Below, in pieces: positions 21,561 through 31,990 of a stretch of 64,000 bases of DNA (its first letter is position 1; every line of letters begins with the position of its first letter). Location of the stretch: contig JAJEKV010000589.1 in assembly GCA_021234155.1 (NCBI GenBank), positions 62,001-126,000 on the forward strand. The letters are read 5' to 3'. Source of the stretch: Isoetes taiwanensis (Eukaryota; Streptophyta; Lycopodiopsida; Isoetales; Isoetaceae). Under the pieces are notes generated by a model that did not search any database, was not told where the DNA came from, and saw only the letters and a program-made list of their open reading frames with translations. The translations under genes were made by a program, and so were the position numbers.

Positions 21561-22165
21561 ACAGAGCACTACCACACGCAGGTTAATCCGTCGCTTGAAC
21601 ATGGCCCCCACCAGTATTTGAAGGCACACATCTCTACCAAGAAACGGAGAGCTATAGCTGCAATAAGGACAGGGTCCCAAGAAACGGAGAGCTATAGCTG
21701 CAATAAGGACAGGGTCCCACCATCTGAGAGTGAGGCAGGGGGAAAATGCGGATGGAGGCGGGGAATCCCCGGCATGAGAGATTATGCCAGTCTTTGTCAC
21801 ATCTGGAGATAGTAGAAGATGAACACCATGCTCTACAAGGAATGCCCAGCATATGCACACATCCGAGGGAATCCCCGGCATGAGAGATTATGCCAGTGCT
21901 GTCACATGCAGATAGTAGAAGATGAACACCATGCTCTACAGGAATGCCCAGCATATGCACACATCCGAGCAGCTCATGCCGATCTCAGATGCTCTGAGAT
22001 AGCAATTCATCAACTGCTGGCTTCGCCAATGGTTGCACGTCTCGCATCCTACATTCTGCAAATCTCCACTGTCAGAAAGTCCCTCACAGCACAGGGAATT
22101 TGAGTGCCCAGATAGGGCCTCTCAACGCCTACTACAAGGGTTTTTCCTCCCACATGGGGGGTTTA
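21561..22165 (+). mobile_element. LINE (non-LTR retrotransposon) 3' fragment with internal duplications
   Basis: The frame at 21819-22103 encodes a Cys/His motif RLCQCCHMQIVEDEHHALQ followed by ECPAYAHIR, the zinc-finger-like tail found at the C-terminus of many plant LINE reverse transcriptases. The polymerase itself is absent, so the copy is 5'-truncated. Two tandem duplications lie inside: a 40-bp unit (21639-21678 and 21679-21718) and a ~106-bp unit (21761-21866 and 21867-~21972) that duplicates the zinc-finger segment. No poly-A tail is visible. The 3' edge joins array spacer near 22165. Confidence 0.75.
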
Positions 22166-22451
22166 TGCGACAAAAAACACGAGTGTGGGGCAATTAGAAC
22201 TGTGTATTGATCTAAATAAGGATCAAGTTGAAATTGTAGAGCTTTTAGGTTGAACTCAATTGGATATCCTATAGGGACTTGGAGATCTAAAAGGTCACAT
22301 CCGTGCTGTAGTTGCCACTCTAATCAAGCTAATGTTGGGCATAAGAGAACTGTACTATGTATAGTCTCCCTGATTCATATATTTGAAAGTATGTACAAAT
22401 AGTGCTTTCATTTGTACATTACGTTAAATTTGTTTTCACTATATATCACTT

Positions 22452-22525
22452 GCCGTCCTAGCTCAGTTGGTAGAGCGCAAGGCTCTTAACCTTGTGGTCG
22501 AGGGGTTCGAGCCCCCCGGATGGCG
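22452..22525 (+). tRNA. tRNA-Lys(CTT), unit 9
   Basis: A cloverleaf with anticodon CTT and canonical D, T and acceptor arms. One extra base in the variable/T-stem junction (GGTCGAGGGGTTCG). Normal CTT-type downstream flank. Confidence 0.85.
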
Positions 22526-22683
22526 ATGGGCTGAAAATGTTTATCGATGTTATGATTCAATGATCTCACATATTGCACAAACTTCGTTTCTTCATATCAC
22601 AGTAGTATTATCACTAATTCTCTCTTATATCACATAAGATGTGAGTAGAATTATAGAAAATTTTAATTGCTCATTTGTGTGTT

Positions 22684-22756
22684 GCCGTTCTAGTTCAGTT
22701 GGTAGAGCGCAAGGCTTTTAAACTTGTGGTCGTGGGTTCGAGTCCCCCGGATGGCG
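22684..22756 (+). tRNA. tRNA-Lys(TTT), unit 9, last gene of the array
   Basis: A 73-nt cloverleaf, acceptor GCCGTTC/GGATGGC, anticodon loop CTTTTAA. The base after the loop is A instead of C, breaking the top anticodon-stem pair. Array similarity ends ~12 bp downstream. Confidence 0.8.
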
Positions 22757-22770
22757 ATTAGATATGGAAA

Positions 22771-23096
22771 CCATCATCCAATTAAATTGGGATTATGTCA
22801 ACTCCAAAATCACGCCAACCTGCTATTGTCTTCTAGGGGGTTTTTGTTCTTTTCTTTTGGACTTCAAAAATAACATAAGGTTGCGATTCACGTGTGACGT
22901 TTCATATGCGAATTGAAATATGCAAAAATGAAGAGCAAGTTGCTAACATAGATGAGACCAAAATTGAAGAGCATTTAGATGATAATATTAGGTTTGATAA
23001 TAACAGATTGCATTATTTGCGAGGCAATTCCAGACTCGAAATTATCGATACATGGCACAAATATCATACAAAAATATCATATATTCCAATAAAACA
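22771..23096 (+). other. AT-rich segment with an unrecognised 68-codon open frame
   Basis: The frame at 22894-23100 (plus) is rich in Asn, Asp, Glu and Ile. It ends tail-to-tail with the FCP1-like fragment on the other strand. I recognise no family and give it little weight. Confidence 0.2.
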
Positions 23097-23790
23097 TTAA
23101 GGGATCAATCCATGTTTTTCCACGTGTTTAACAAGATGTGGTTCCATGTCAGCTGTTCTATCCAGTTCTGGGTATGAATCTAACACTTCACCCATCGTCA
23201 TCCCCATAGCCAAATTATGTATAATAGACACAAACTTCACCAGAAAATCATCTGTCGCAAAGTTTTTTGGATCGTAAGATGGTGGATTCAGGGCCTGTGT
23301 TTGATTGTAGAAGCATTTGAGAGCATCATCATCCACTATGATTATATCATCCTTATTCTCGATACCAAGTTCGTCCATCATGTTACTCAAGTGTTTGATG
23401 AAGATAGGCTTGCCTGTTGGATCCTTGGGATTAGTGAACATCACACATTTGTTCTGATCCCAAAAGGTCAACCAATGTCTACGCATTTCCCCCAGTGCCT
23501 CCAAAGTATCCTTGATGTTCCGTTTCATAGATGACCAAATACCAACTTCGAAATAACTGAATGCCTCATCTAGCATCTCCTTCAAGTGCGGCGGCGGATA
23601 GATCCACTTGGTGTTTGATTCTCCGGTGTGCATGAAACCGTTCTCTAGCCACTTTATTTTTCGGAAAAGTCTTGCATAGGACTCCGTTTAGGTCGAACAC
23701 CACAACCTTCTTAGAACGCAATGGAAATTTTGAAACATCAAACATGTATATAAGATCAAGAAGATAACGATAACACAAAACAATGGCATG
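23097..23790 (-). pseudogene. FCP1/NIF-like HAD phosphatase fragment
   Basis: Resembles the catalytic domain of FCP1/SCP-type phosphatases, which remove phosphate from Ser/Thr. The N-terminal part reads KKVVVFDLNGVLC (the HAD DxDx nucleophile motif is here D-L-N, so the second acidic residue is replaced). A one-base frameshift near 23665 follows, then a 178-codon frame with FSYFEVGIWSSMKRN (HAD motif II region), WDQNKCVMF, PIFIKHLSNMMDELG and DIIIVDDDALKCF (the DD motif IV). FEVGIWSS and the DD pair make the family call fairly firm. The D-to-N change is known from plant relatives of uncertain activity. No introns or promoter are clear. Could be a retro-copy or captured gene. Confidence 0.65.
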
Positions 23791-25700
23791 GCGTGATTTG
23801 AAATAGTCATAACCAAATCGCCGCTTTCGGCGTGATTTAGTTTGACAACGAAAAATAATCAAAAAGCACGCTTGATGATTTAATTCAAAGGTAATACAAA
23901 TTAAATCCGTGTGGCGCGATTTACGTTAGGCAAGGCCATACCTATCATCTTCGGTTTCGTTGCCGTCATCGGCGTCATTCTCCCCTTAGCCACCCTTAAT
24001 CTTCGTCTTCTTACATTTGTTAGAATTTGTTATTTTCTATTAGTTCATTTGCGTCCTTCACAACTGACATTATTTTACTATTGATTTGGCAAACGGCGGA
24101 ATCACTAGAGCCGCCCGTTGCCTTCATTTTCGGTTTTCCCTATCAATTACTTCATTGTTAACGTGAATCTACTCTGTTGTTGCTTGCATCACCCGCAATG
24201 TGGGCAAGGATATTCCCTATGTTCGCCGCCATCCGATACTTTGAGCGCCGGTTTAGCGACCATTTGTTCATTACTTTTTTCCTTATCAGTACTGTGATTA
24301 CTAGGTCCCTCACCGGAAGCAACGTCCACTTTGAATTGGACAAGTCTGAGACTTTTGATTTTGCCGATGATTTCAGGGTTGCCATAAGGGCCTTTAGGAG
24401 ACTTGGTAAGCACATGCATGAGGAATGGTTCAAGAAATCTTTGGCACTGCTCATCACTCACAAAGCGGTGACATCTTCTTGCACCCATAAGAGCCTCTCG
24501 GGCAATATAACCTCCAACATGAAGCTCCCGCGGGTTGTATCAATTGGAGCAAATGCCTCGGCGAAGGGTAAGCAGCCATAGGCGGGGAAATCCATTTTTA
24601 TTTAAGGAGCCCTTCTCCTTAGTTTGTAGCTTCGTGCCAGTTTCCCCACTTTGGGAGGGGGTCCCGATCCTCATCCTCTTCCGACTCATCCTGAATTCCC
24701 GGTGATCGATCCATTATGAAAGAATATAGTTCTTAAGTCGGATCATCTAGAAGAAAACATTCCCATACCTTTGCTATTGTCACCCTTGGCCTTAGCGATA
24801 TCATATTCCTAAATCGGCGGCATGGATATCATAATAAAGATGACATGTGCCATCTTGGATTAAATTTGCAACTCATTATCCTTAACATCATATATTAGGC
24901 ATCCCTCCCTAATAACTTTGAGGCACTCCGGATCATGAGCGCCGGATAGTGCATGCGAGATGTGACTCACGGAAAAGGACAAACGATGACAATAGTGAAG
25001 GACCTCTCGGTTGTCAATCCTATAAAAGAAGGCTGGCGTAGTCATTCCGGTTCATGCCCATATCTCCTCTCCCCCCTCGGCTGTCCAACACAAAGAGTGA
25101 TATATTTTAAGGCAGTTGATTACGGTAGAGACCTTTGTACCCAATGGAGAATCTTTTGGATGCGTCGTCTTCTCCAGTAATCTTCTTCACAAAGGGCCAC
25201 TTTTCTTCTCACTTCGGCCGATTACCTTTAGGGGTAGGAGTCTCCTTATGTTTTGTATTTTTAGCCTTCCAATTCTTTTGGGAAGTCCTTTGACCGAATA
25301 CAAACTTCTTGATGTCATCATTCTTGACCTTGTATTTGTCCAACCCAATCCAATTTCGGATAATGCCACATCCCCCATAGCCTTTGTAACTCGGCTCCCT
25401 ACAGTGACTTCATTGTCTTTACATCCTTCATGCATGGCGAAGACTCAGCGAAGGACATCCTATCCTTAGTGAAAGCACTCTTCTTGTATAAGACTTCCTT
25501 CTTTAAGCCGGTCTAAAACCAAATGGTCTCGGCCGTCTAGCCCCTTCGAAGTCTTTCTCATCTCTGTCACATTCAAGTCAAAGATGCTTACATCAGCGGG
25601 AAGCACCCTACCCATAGTATCGGGCGGCTTCCTTTGTGCATAAGCGTCGAATTCATTCCACTTTTGCCATACGCCTCCTTACAAAACACAATCTTATACG
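23791..25700 (-). pseudogene. Decayed coding-like stretch, family not recognised
   Basis: Several minus-strand fragments look protein-like but shift frame repeatedly: 24189-24488 (MHVLTKSPKGPYGNPEIIGK, then a CPHCG), 24860-25045 (HDPECLKVIREGCLIYDVKD) and ~25180-25435 (Lys-rich KKFVFGQRTSQKNWKAK). Together with the ParB-like piece upstream on the same strand they may be remnants of one larger gene. No function can be given. Confidence 0.3.
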
Positions 25701-25964
25701 AAGTGCATTTGGACTGACACGCTAGATGAGCTTTGAAGGATCTGCAATGTCATCACCAATTTTTCTTTGATTTTCTTGCGGTTTTTTCTTCTTCTCTGTA
25801 TAATTGTCTGCGGCGAGTGCCTCCAAAGACTTTGAAAGCCTCGGACTTTGACCATACCATACGGTGGGTAATGGGCAGCCATATTCCACCACGTTGTTGA
25901 CGGCGTGGCGCCGTTGCTCCGCGTATGGGACGCCAAAAGTACGGGCATTGAATCGATGATCGAG

Positions 25965-26320
25965 ACAAGAAACACGCCCGACACGATTTCAATAGAAAAG
26001 ATCAACCTCAAAGCACGCCCTGGCGTGAAATGAATTAAATAACATTGCAATTCACGCCAGCGCTGCGAATCGGTTGAATTCATGCGGCGTGCTTCCGAAT
26101 CGGTTGATTCACGCCAGGCGTGATTTCAAATAATTGAAATCACGCCAGGCGTGCAAATCAAATCAATTCACGCCGGGTGTGCTTTAACATTTCCGCCTGG
26201 CACGAATTGGTTTGATTTGAAGCACGCCCTGGCGGTTTGGTTTTATTACAGAAATCACGCCCGGGCGTGAATTGGTTTTTCATTTGAAAGCACCGGGCGT
26301 GAATGTGAAAGTGCTAACAT
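25965..26320. repeat. Cluster of CACGCC/GGCGTG palindromes
   Basis: About eight to ten imperfect palindromes of the type CACGCC(N)GGCGTG, separated by AAATCAAATCAATT-like spacers. The best is the perfect 16-bp TCACGCCCGGGCGTGA at 26255-26270. The same words recur singly at ~23.8-23.93, 37.23-37.29, 39.28-39.33, 39.41-39.56, 40.16-40.22 and 41.35-41.40 kb. Confidence 0.8.
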
Positions 26321-26368
26321 CCTATTGGTTAGTTACCTTTTGTATAAAAAATGTCTTCCCCATTTCAT

Positions 26369-26703
26369 TCAAAGTTGCACTAATCTAAATCCGCGGATGA
26401 AGTATTGGCATCCAAGATCGACACCTCCTATATGCATAGTGATTGTAGAACAGCGTTTTGGCCTGTTTGTTACTTTTGCCTGCCTGATGAGGGCCTTCTG
26501 TGCCTCAACAGAATGATGTCCGTCGATGACGACGAATTTAATGTTATCCTTGACATTAACTCCTCGAAGTTCGCCCACTCGGCGGGCTTGTTGAGATCAT
26601 ATCCCAAGGTAACACATCCCGGGCATAGGCATTTGACTGGATTACTAATCATGCTACGAACAATCTCCATGGCATGTGCTGGATCATATCTTCTCGCTAA
26701 CAT
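26369..26703 (-). pseudogene. ParB/Srx-like domain fragment
   Basis: Two overlapping minus-strand frames join by one frameshift near 26590 to give LARRYDPAHAMEIVRSMI...NP, then VKDNIKFVVIDGHHSVEAQKAL. The pattern (R-x-x-D-x-x-HA-x-x-I, later F-x-VIDG-x-HSVEA) matches the ParB/sulfiredoxin-like fold seen in multicopy genes of some plants. In bacteria the domain acts in chromosome partition or as a nuclease; its role in plants is unknown to me. The family call is from motif memory and is moderate. Confidence 0.45.
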
Positions 26704-26720
26704 AAATGGAGCTAGGTGAG

Positions 26721-29700
26721 CGGATGAGGGACTTCACATGGATCCGAAAAGTTTCCTTAAGACCCAATGGATAATGGTGAGAATATTTATTGGCTTGTTC
26801 ATGGCCTCTATTTGGCGCCACTCTGTCTGTTCATTCTCAAAAGCGAAGCCTCCATGCCTTCGACAAGCTGCCCGCAGGTTGAACATGCTTCCCTAGATCT
26901 AGGACCCTCCTAGAAGCTTTCAAGTCACTAATTCCCAACTTGGCGCACATAGTGACTCTTTGTCGGTTTAGTGAACATGCCTCTACCTTTGACTATAACC
27001 CCTTGGCAAATAGATATTAGTAAGCTGCTACATTGGTTGGCCAACCATATTTAAAACATGTCTCACCGATTCACATCTGTCTTCATGAGCGTATCCTTGT
27101 ATCGGTAGCTCTACGGTGAGTAAAATGAAAGCAGATCTTTCTTTTTGCTTATGTGTAATCTCCAAGAGCAATTTGCGAGTTGGTGTCATCCTCTTCCTCA
27201 CAAGAGATTAGGATCCCTTGTTTGGCCATCTTGTCCGCTTCCTTTTTCCTCGAGAAGAGAGTTAAGTCGAGCTTGCCATTTGTCTTGGCAAGGTCAACCA
27301 CATGACCCCAATTTTTGGTCCACAGTTGTTTTTTTTTTTCCTTGTACCTGGTGTTGTTTTATGCAAAAAACAACCAAAATGGCCAAAAAGTCACGTGGCC
27401 CGTTTATCCCGGATTTGCACAAAGAGAGCGGTGGTTTTGGCAAAAAATCCACAGATGGTTTTCTCACACTTTTTTTTTTTGTCAACGTGTCCTTTTTCGG
27501 TGTTGTTTTACGAACTTTTCGGCGATGTAGTTTTTTTTTCTTTATTTTTTGAAGAGCCCGTGTTGTTTTTCATTAAAATAAGACACGTAGATTTAAATAT
27601 TGCTATCTGTGAAAGACTAACCACAACAATGGTTTTTAAAAACCACATGTTATTTTACAAAAGAGCGACATGTGTTATTGAAATCTATCTATTGTTTTTT
27701 AGTGCTATAAAGTATTGTTCTTCTAAAATAAGGACATGTAAAAGAGCATTATAATAACATATAGGAAATTCAAGGTGTTGTTTCTAATTACCTTTTAGCT
27801 AATAAAATATTGACCACGTAGTATACTTTTTAAATTAAAAAAACTTATTTTAACTAATCAAATATCGACCCATTGGCATACATTTTTTAAATAAAAATTA
27901 TTATTATGAAATGTAGAAAAAATATTAATGTTTCTAACATATCTTGAACCAATCAAATATTGCCACATGGCATACATTCAAATAATAATATATACCCACA
28001 CAATTTAAAAATCAATATGATTGTATTTAAAATAAAAAGCTTGTAGGAATCTAGTGGATCATTAAGTCTAAGTGCTTCTTTGATAAATCATTATATGCAA
28101 ATAAATACATGCCATTAAAACCATTGGAGGGAAAAGATGGAAGTACATAATATATACACACTGTCGAGAATTGGAAAAGAAATCTTTTGATAAAAAATTG
28201 TAGACTAAAACCATGAAGTTGATATTTTTTTTGGTAAAAGCAATTACCTACTCATACAATCAGACTGCAACTAGTGCGAGATTATATACAAATGAATCAG
28301 CAGATCATCTTGCCGAGTTCAACTGTAAGCTTGAAGCTTGAGCAAGATATAAAAGTATTACATTTATTTTTCATATAAAAGCTGTTGCGACAAACAAACA
28401 CAAATCGATAAAAGCTAGCGACAACAAACCCAAATCGGTGAGGAGAAAAGAGAATGAACAAAAAGTACATGTAGATGAACAATTATGACATAGTATTTTT
28501 GTCATATATCCGCCAATATACGTGCAATAAAAAAAAGGTAAACGGTAGGAGCGATAAAACGATAAGAAAAGTAAAAGAGTTAGAAGTAAAACCCTAGCCC
28601 CTGCCCTTGCAAATCCATGACCTTGCTCCTTAAAAAATGATATTTACATACGCGTGCTAAGGCAGCCCCAAATATGTATGTTCTCCATTGGCGCAAACAA
28701 TGAAGAAACCTATCAAACAATCAACATGTAGCCGCCTCGAAGAAAATGTGAAAGCAAACAAAAGCGATGCATCGAGAAAATCTTGCTTCTAATATTCATG
28801 AAGTGGTACACGAACCTCCCATAGCTGTTGATGTTTACGGGGAGAGCTGGGGGCGACTTGATGGTCCCCTTTATGCATAGGATGTGGGCCAATCCCGATG
28901 CCGCATCACGGTCTTTGCATATCCATAATATCACGCATAAGGAGGCATGTAATGGCGGCAAATCTTTGCGCTGGCATTGTGCATACCATGCATTTGGGTT
29001 CAAGGCCCTGCCAAAAGTATTTTTGAGACTTGGAATTGGTTAGAAAATAGCAAACAAGAGTAGGCTACCATCACAAAACTTCTAGCAAGTAATCCTTAGC
29101 GACACTTTCTACAAAAATAAAAGCAATACACCCGGATGATTGATTGAGTTTTGAATGCCACCGGCGGCATTTCTCCACCCTTGGGTTTTGAATCTGGCCG
29201 GTTGCCATATCAAGAAGGAAAGAAGGAAAAATAGCACGAAGGAAAAAGAATTTTGGAAGAAAAAGGTTATATCATAGGAAGGAGAATGTTAGAACATGCA
29301 GATCTCTTTTGTGATCCGGTTGTAATAAAGGGATTGCCATATCAAGAACAAGCAAGGCCACTAAGGCCAGCCCTTGCCCTTGCCCTCGCCCTCGCCATCG
29401 CCATCGCTGTTTGGAAGGAAAAAAGAAGGAAAAAGAAAGGTCATAGCGGGAAGAAGTGCATGCGGAAAAGGGAAGGAAGGAGAAGGAGGAAGGAAAGGTG
29501 CGAGGCACGACCCAAAGTGGGGAAAGGCGACAACCAATAGGATGCTACTCTGAGGATCACCATCAAAGCAAAGTTCATCGGCGATAAAATTGAATTACAT
29601 TCATGCAAAAAGGCAAAATAAAAAAATTTATTTTACAATTTATAATGTTCGCAATGAATATTACTTGGGGACATTTTTCTAATTTAGGCGAGGTCCTTCC

Positions 29701-29950
29701 TTCACCAAAACTTCCACCGCCATAGCTTCCACCTTCGACTCGGTGCCCGTCGATACACCAACCGATGTTGTCATAGCTTGGCGACATATAGAAAAGGCGG
29801 GGTTAAGCGAGGCGATGTCGGCCCTTTTGCCGAGCTCTGTTTTTGAGCAGAGTCATCCCACCATAGCGAGCTTGGAATTAAGCGGGGTCCGTCTTGAAAG
29901 GTATTTCTTGCAATCTCCATGAAATGAGGAGAAAATTGAAATTTGCATAA
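26721..29950. other. Intergenic, AT-rich, no convincing gene
   Basis: 27.3-27.75 kb has T-runs and GTTGTTTT words resembling the AT-rich block at 1.8-2.3 kb. 27.78-28.55 kb is A+T rich. A hexamer repeat lies at 29372-29411. Open frames here are low-complexity or carry no recognisable motif. Confidence 0.5.
29372..29411 (+). repeat. Hexanucleotide repeat (GCCCTY/GCCATC)n
   Basis: About six units: GCCCTT twice, GCCCTC twice, GCCATC twice. It makes an Ala-Leu/Ala-Ile run in one frame, which is most likely a by-product of the repeat. Confidence 0.85.
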
Positions 29951-29954
29951 GTTG

Positions 29955-30430
29955 ACATGCACATGATGATGTGGCATGCCATTGGTGATATGTCATACCA
30001 AGCAAGCAAGACAAACTTGACTAGGCCAAAAATATAAAAATGTGCAACTTTGGTTTCCCATGAGATGATGTGGCAAATTTTTTTGTGACATGGCAAATAT
30101 GGGTGTGTGGACATGATGATGACTATGCAAGCTTTTCGGGCATGTTTGTCTAAGATCTCGATGCAAAAATGTAGGGGTTCACATTATGGGATGCTTCCCT
30201 TGCCACAAGTGGTTAGGATTTTTACGGTATCTGCGTTACCCTTGTGGCACCAACAAATAGCATGGAAAAGATGATGTGGCACTACACGGTGGTGATATGG
30301 CATGCCAAGTAAGCAATTCAAGTTTTGACTAGGCCAAAAATGAAAAGATATCCATCTCGAACTTTTCATCGATGATGTTGGCAAATTTTGGGTGACATGG
30401 CAAGATGGTGGTGACATGGACATGTAATAG
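29955..30430. repeat. Two tandem-like copies of a ~140-170-bp repeat (R1, R2)
   Basis: Copies at ~29955-30125 and ~30290-30430 share TGGCATGCCA...CAAG, TGACTAGGCCAAAAAT, GATGATGT(T)GGCAAATTTT and GTGACATGG. A third copy (R3) lies at ~31296-31440. R2 and R3 flank the left minisatellite as direct repeats. Confidence 0.75.
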
Positions 30431-30730
30431 AGCGAAATTCCATTTTCCCTGTTGTGATTACATATGACTCGTGAAGGGAGTGGGTTGTTGAATCTCGTGA
30501 GTTCAAATTGAGGGGCTTCTAATTCATAACATTTCAAGCGGACTAGAAGGAAAGGAAATGAATGTCACAAGGTTATATACATGTCAATAATACGGAGCCT
30601 ACACAAGGCAAACTTGTGGACCATGATATATGATCAATCCTTGGTCCTTTTGTACTTCTAGAAAGATTCTCTAGATAACCATTGAAACATTCTTTACAAA
30701 GTCAAGTCTACAAACCCATAATGCTCAAAA

Positions 30731-31288
30731 CATGCCACCTAGGCTCCAACATGCCACCTAGGCTTCAACATGCCAAGGTGGCTCAACCATGGCTCCTGCG
30801 TGGGCTCCAGCGTGCCAAGGTGGCTCAAACATGCCACCTAGGCTCCATCATGCCAAGGGTGCTCAAACATGCCACCTAAAGGCTCCAACATGCCAAGGTG
30901 GCTTAAACATTCCACCTAGGCTCCAACATGCCAAGGTGGCTCCAGCCATGCCATTGGGCTCCAGCGTGCCAAGGTGGCTAAAACATGCCATGTGGGCTCC
31001 AACATGCCACCCAGGCTCCAACATGCCAAGGTGGCTCAATCATGCCATGTGGGCTCCAACATGTCAAGGTGGCTCAAATATGCCACCTAGTCTCCAACAT
31101 GCCAAGGTGGCTCAACCATGCCACGTTGAGCTCTAGCGTGCCAAGGTGGCTCAAACATGCCACCCTAGGCTCCAACATGTGGCTCAAACATCTTGGCGTG
31201 GCCTCAACATGCCACCCTAGGCTCCAACATGCTAAGGTGGCTCGGGCATGACACCTAGGCACCAATATGCCACCAAGCCACCTAGGCA
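30731..31288 (+). repeat. 38-bp minisatellite, array A
   Basis: About 14 units made of two 19-bp halves, CATGCCACCTAGGCTCCAA and CATGCCAAGGTGGCTCAAA, with scattered indels. Orientation is opposite to array B at 33.29-35.85 kb. Open frames through the array encode Pro/His/Cys-rich repeats in all frames and are by-products. Confidence 0.95.
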
Positions 31289-31295
31289 CTCAAAT

Positions 31296-31440
31296 GGTGA
31301 CATGGCATACCAAGTAAGCAAGGTCAAGTTTTGACTAGGCCAAAAATGAAAAAATGTCCATCTTTGATCTTTTCATTGGGTGATGTTGGTAAATTTTGGG
31401 TGACATGGCTAGATGATGGTGACATGGATATGATGACTAG
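31296..31440. repeat. Third copy (R3) of the 140-bp repeat
   Basis: Shares GACATGGCATACCAAGTAAG, TTTTGACTAGGCCAAAAATG and AAATTTTGGGTGACATGG with the R2 copy at 30.29-30.43 kb. Confidence 0.8.
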
Positions 31441-31514
31441 GACTTTATACAAAAATATGATAAACCTTTGAAATTTTGGTAGAGGAGTTTGGCAAGGGAT
31501 AGAATAGAGGGATC

Positions 31515-31978
31515 TTGAAGAACTTAAAGCGTGACACCCTTTTCCAAATCGAACCCGGACCCGAGGGACTTTCTTGGCTTCTCCTCACGGAGGAGGCCAG
31601 ACCCAGAAAATGGACCTCGAAGGGTTGTCGGGGCAGCCTTTCTGTCGGCGGCTCCCTGCAGGAGGGCAAATGCCAATCCCCTCCCCTCCCCCCCCCCCTT
31701 TCCAGAGGCTCAATTTTTCCTATCCGGCCCGTTGAATCCAGCCATTCAAGTAACTTTGCTTGGCGAGGGCTCAAAAAAATCAAGATCAGATCGGAGAACT
31801 TATCAAACCGCGAAGCGTCTGTGGGTTTACCGCGTGAAGATCAAGTGTTGTCGTTAGGAGGCATTACAAAGACTACGGAATGGAGATTAGACTTATTACG
31901 TCGTCAGGAATGGCGAAATTACCCCGAGGGACCAAGTTACATGGCCATTTTGGCAGAAAGAAACCACGAACCCTCCAC
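31515..31978. repeat. Dispersed repeat, copy 1
   Basis: Shares with 51600-51875 a common order of words: TATCCG/GTTGAATCC-CCATT, AGATCGG...GAGAACTT(G/A)TCAAACCGCG, GTGTTGTCGTT, GGAATGG, TGGCGAAATTACCC and CAAGTTACA followed by AGAAAGAAAC. Internal identity is moderate. No coding potential seen. Confidence 0.65.
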
Positions 31979-31990
31979 ATAGTGGTATTC

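Larger units (their letters stand above)
20349..22770 (+). repeat. tRNA-Lys tandem array, right part (rest of unit 7, units 8 and 9)
   Basis: The array resumes exactly after the retrotransposon (AGTGTGGGGCAATTAG). CTT-slot genes start at 20619, 21489 and 22452. Unit 7 lost its TTT gene at a hairpin-bearing junction near 20.80-20.86 kb. In unit 8 the stretch from the tRNA 3' end to the GACAAAAAACACG spacer is replaced by a LINE fragment. Similarity to the array ends just after the last TTT gene. Confidence 0.9.

Noticed and set aside
27145-27754. Phe-rich plus-strand frames of 135-150 codons
   Set aside because: They arise from T-runs in AT-rich DNA and have no recognisable motif.
29253-29540. 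95-codon frame with Ala-Leu run and basic tail
   Set aside because: Its distinctive part is the hexanucleotide repeat at 29372-29411 and purine-rich DNA; no motif or support.
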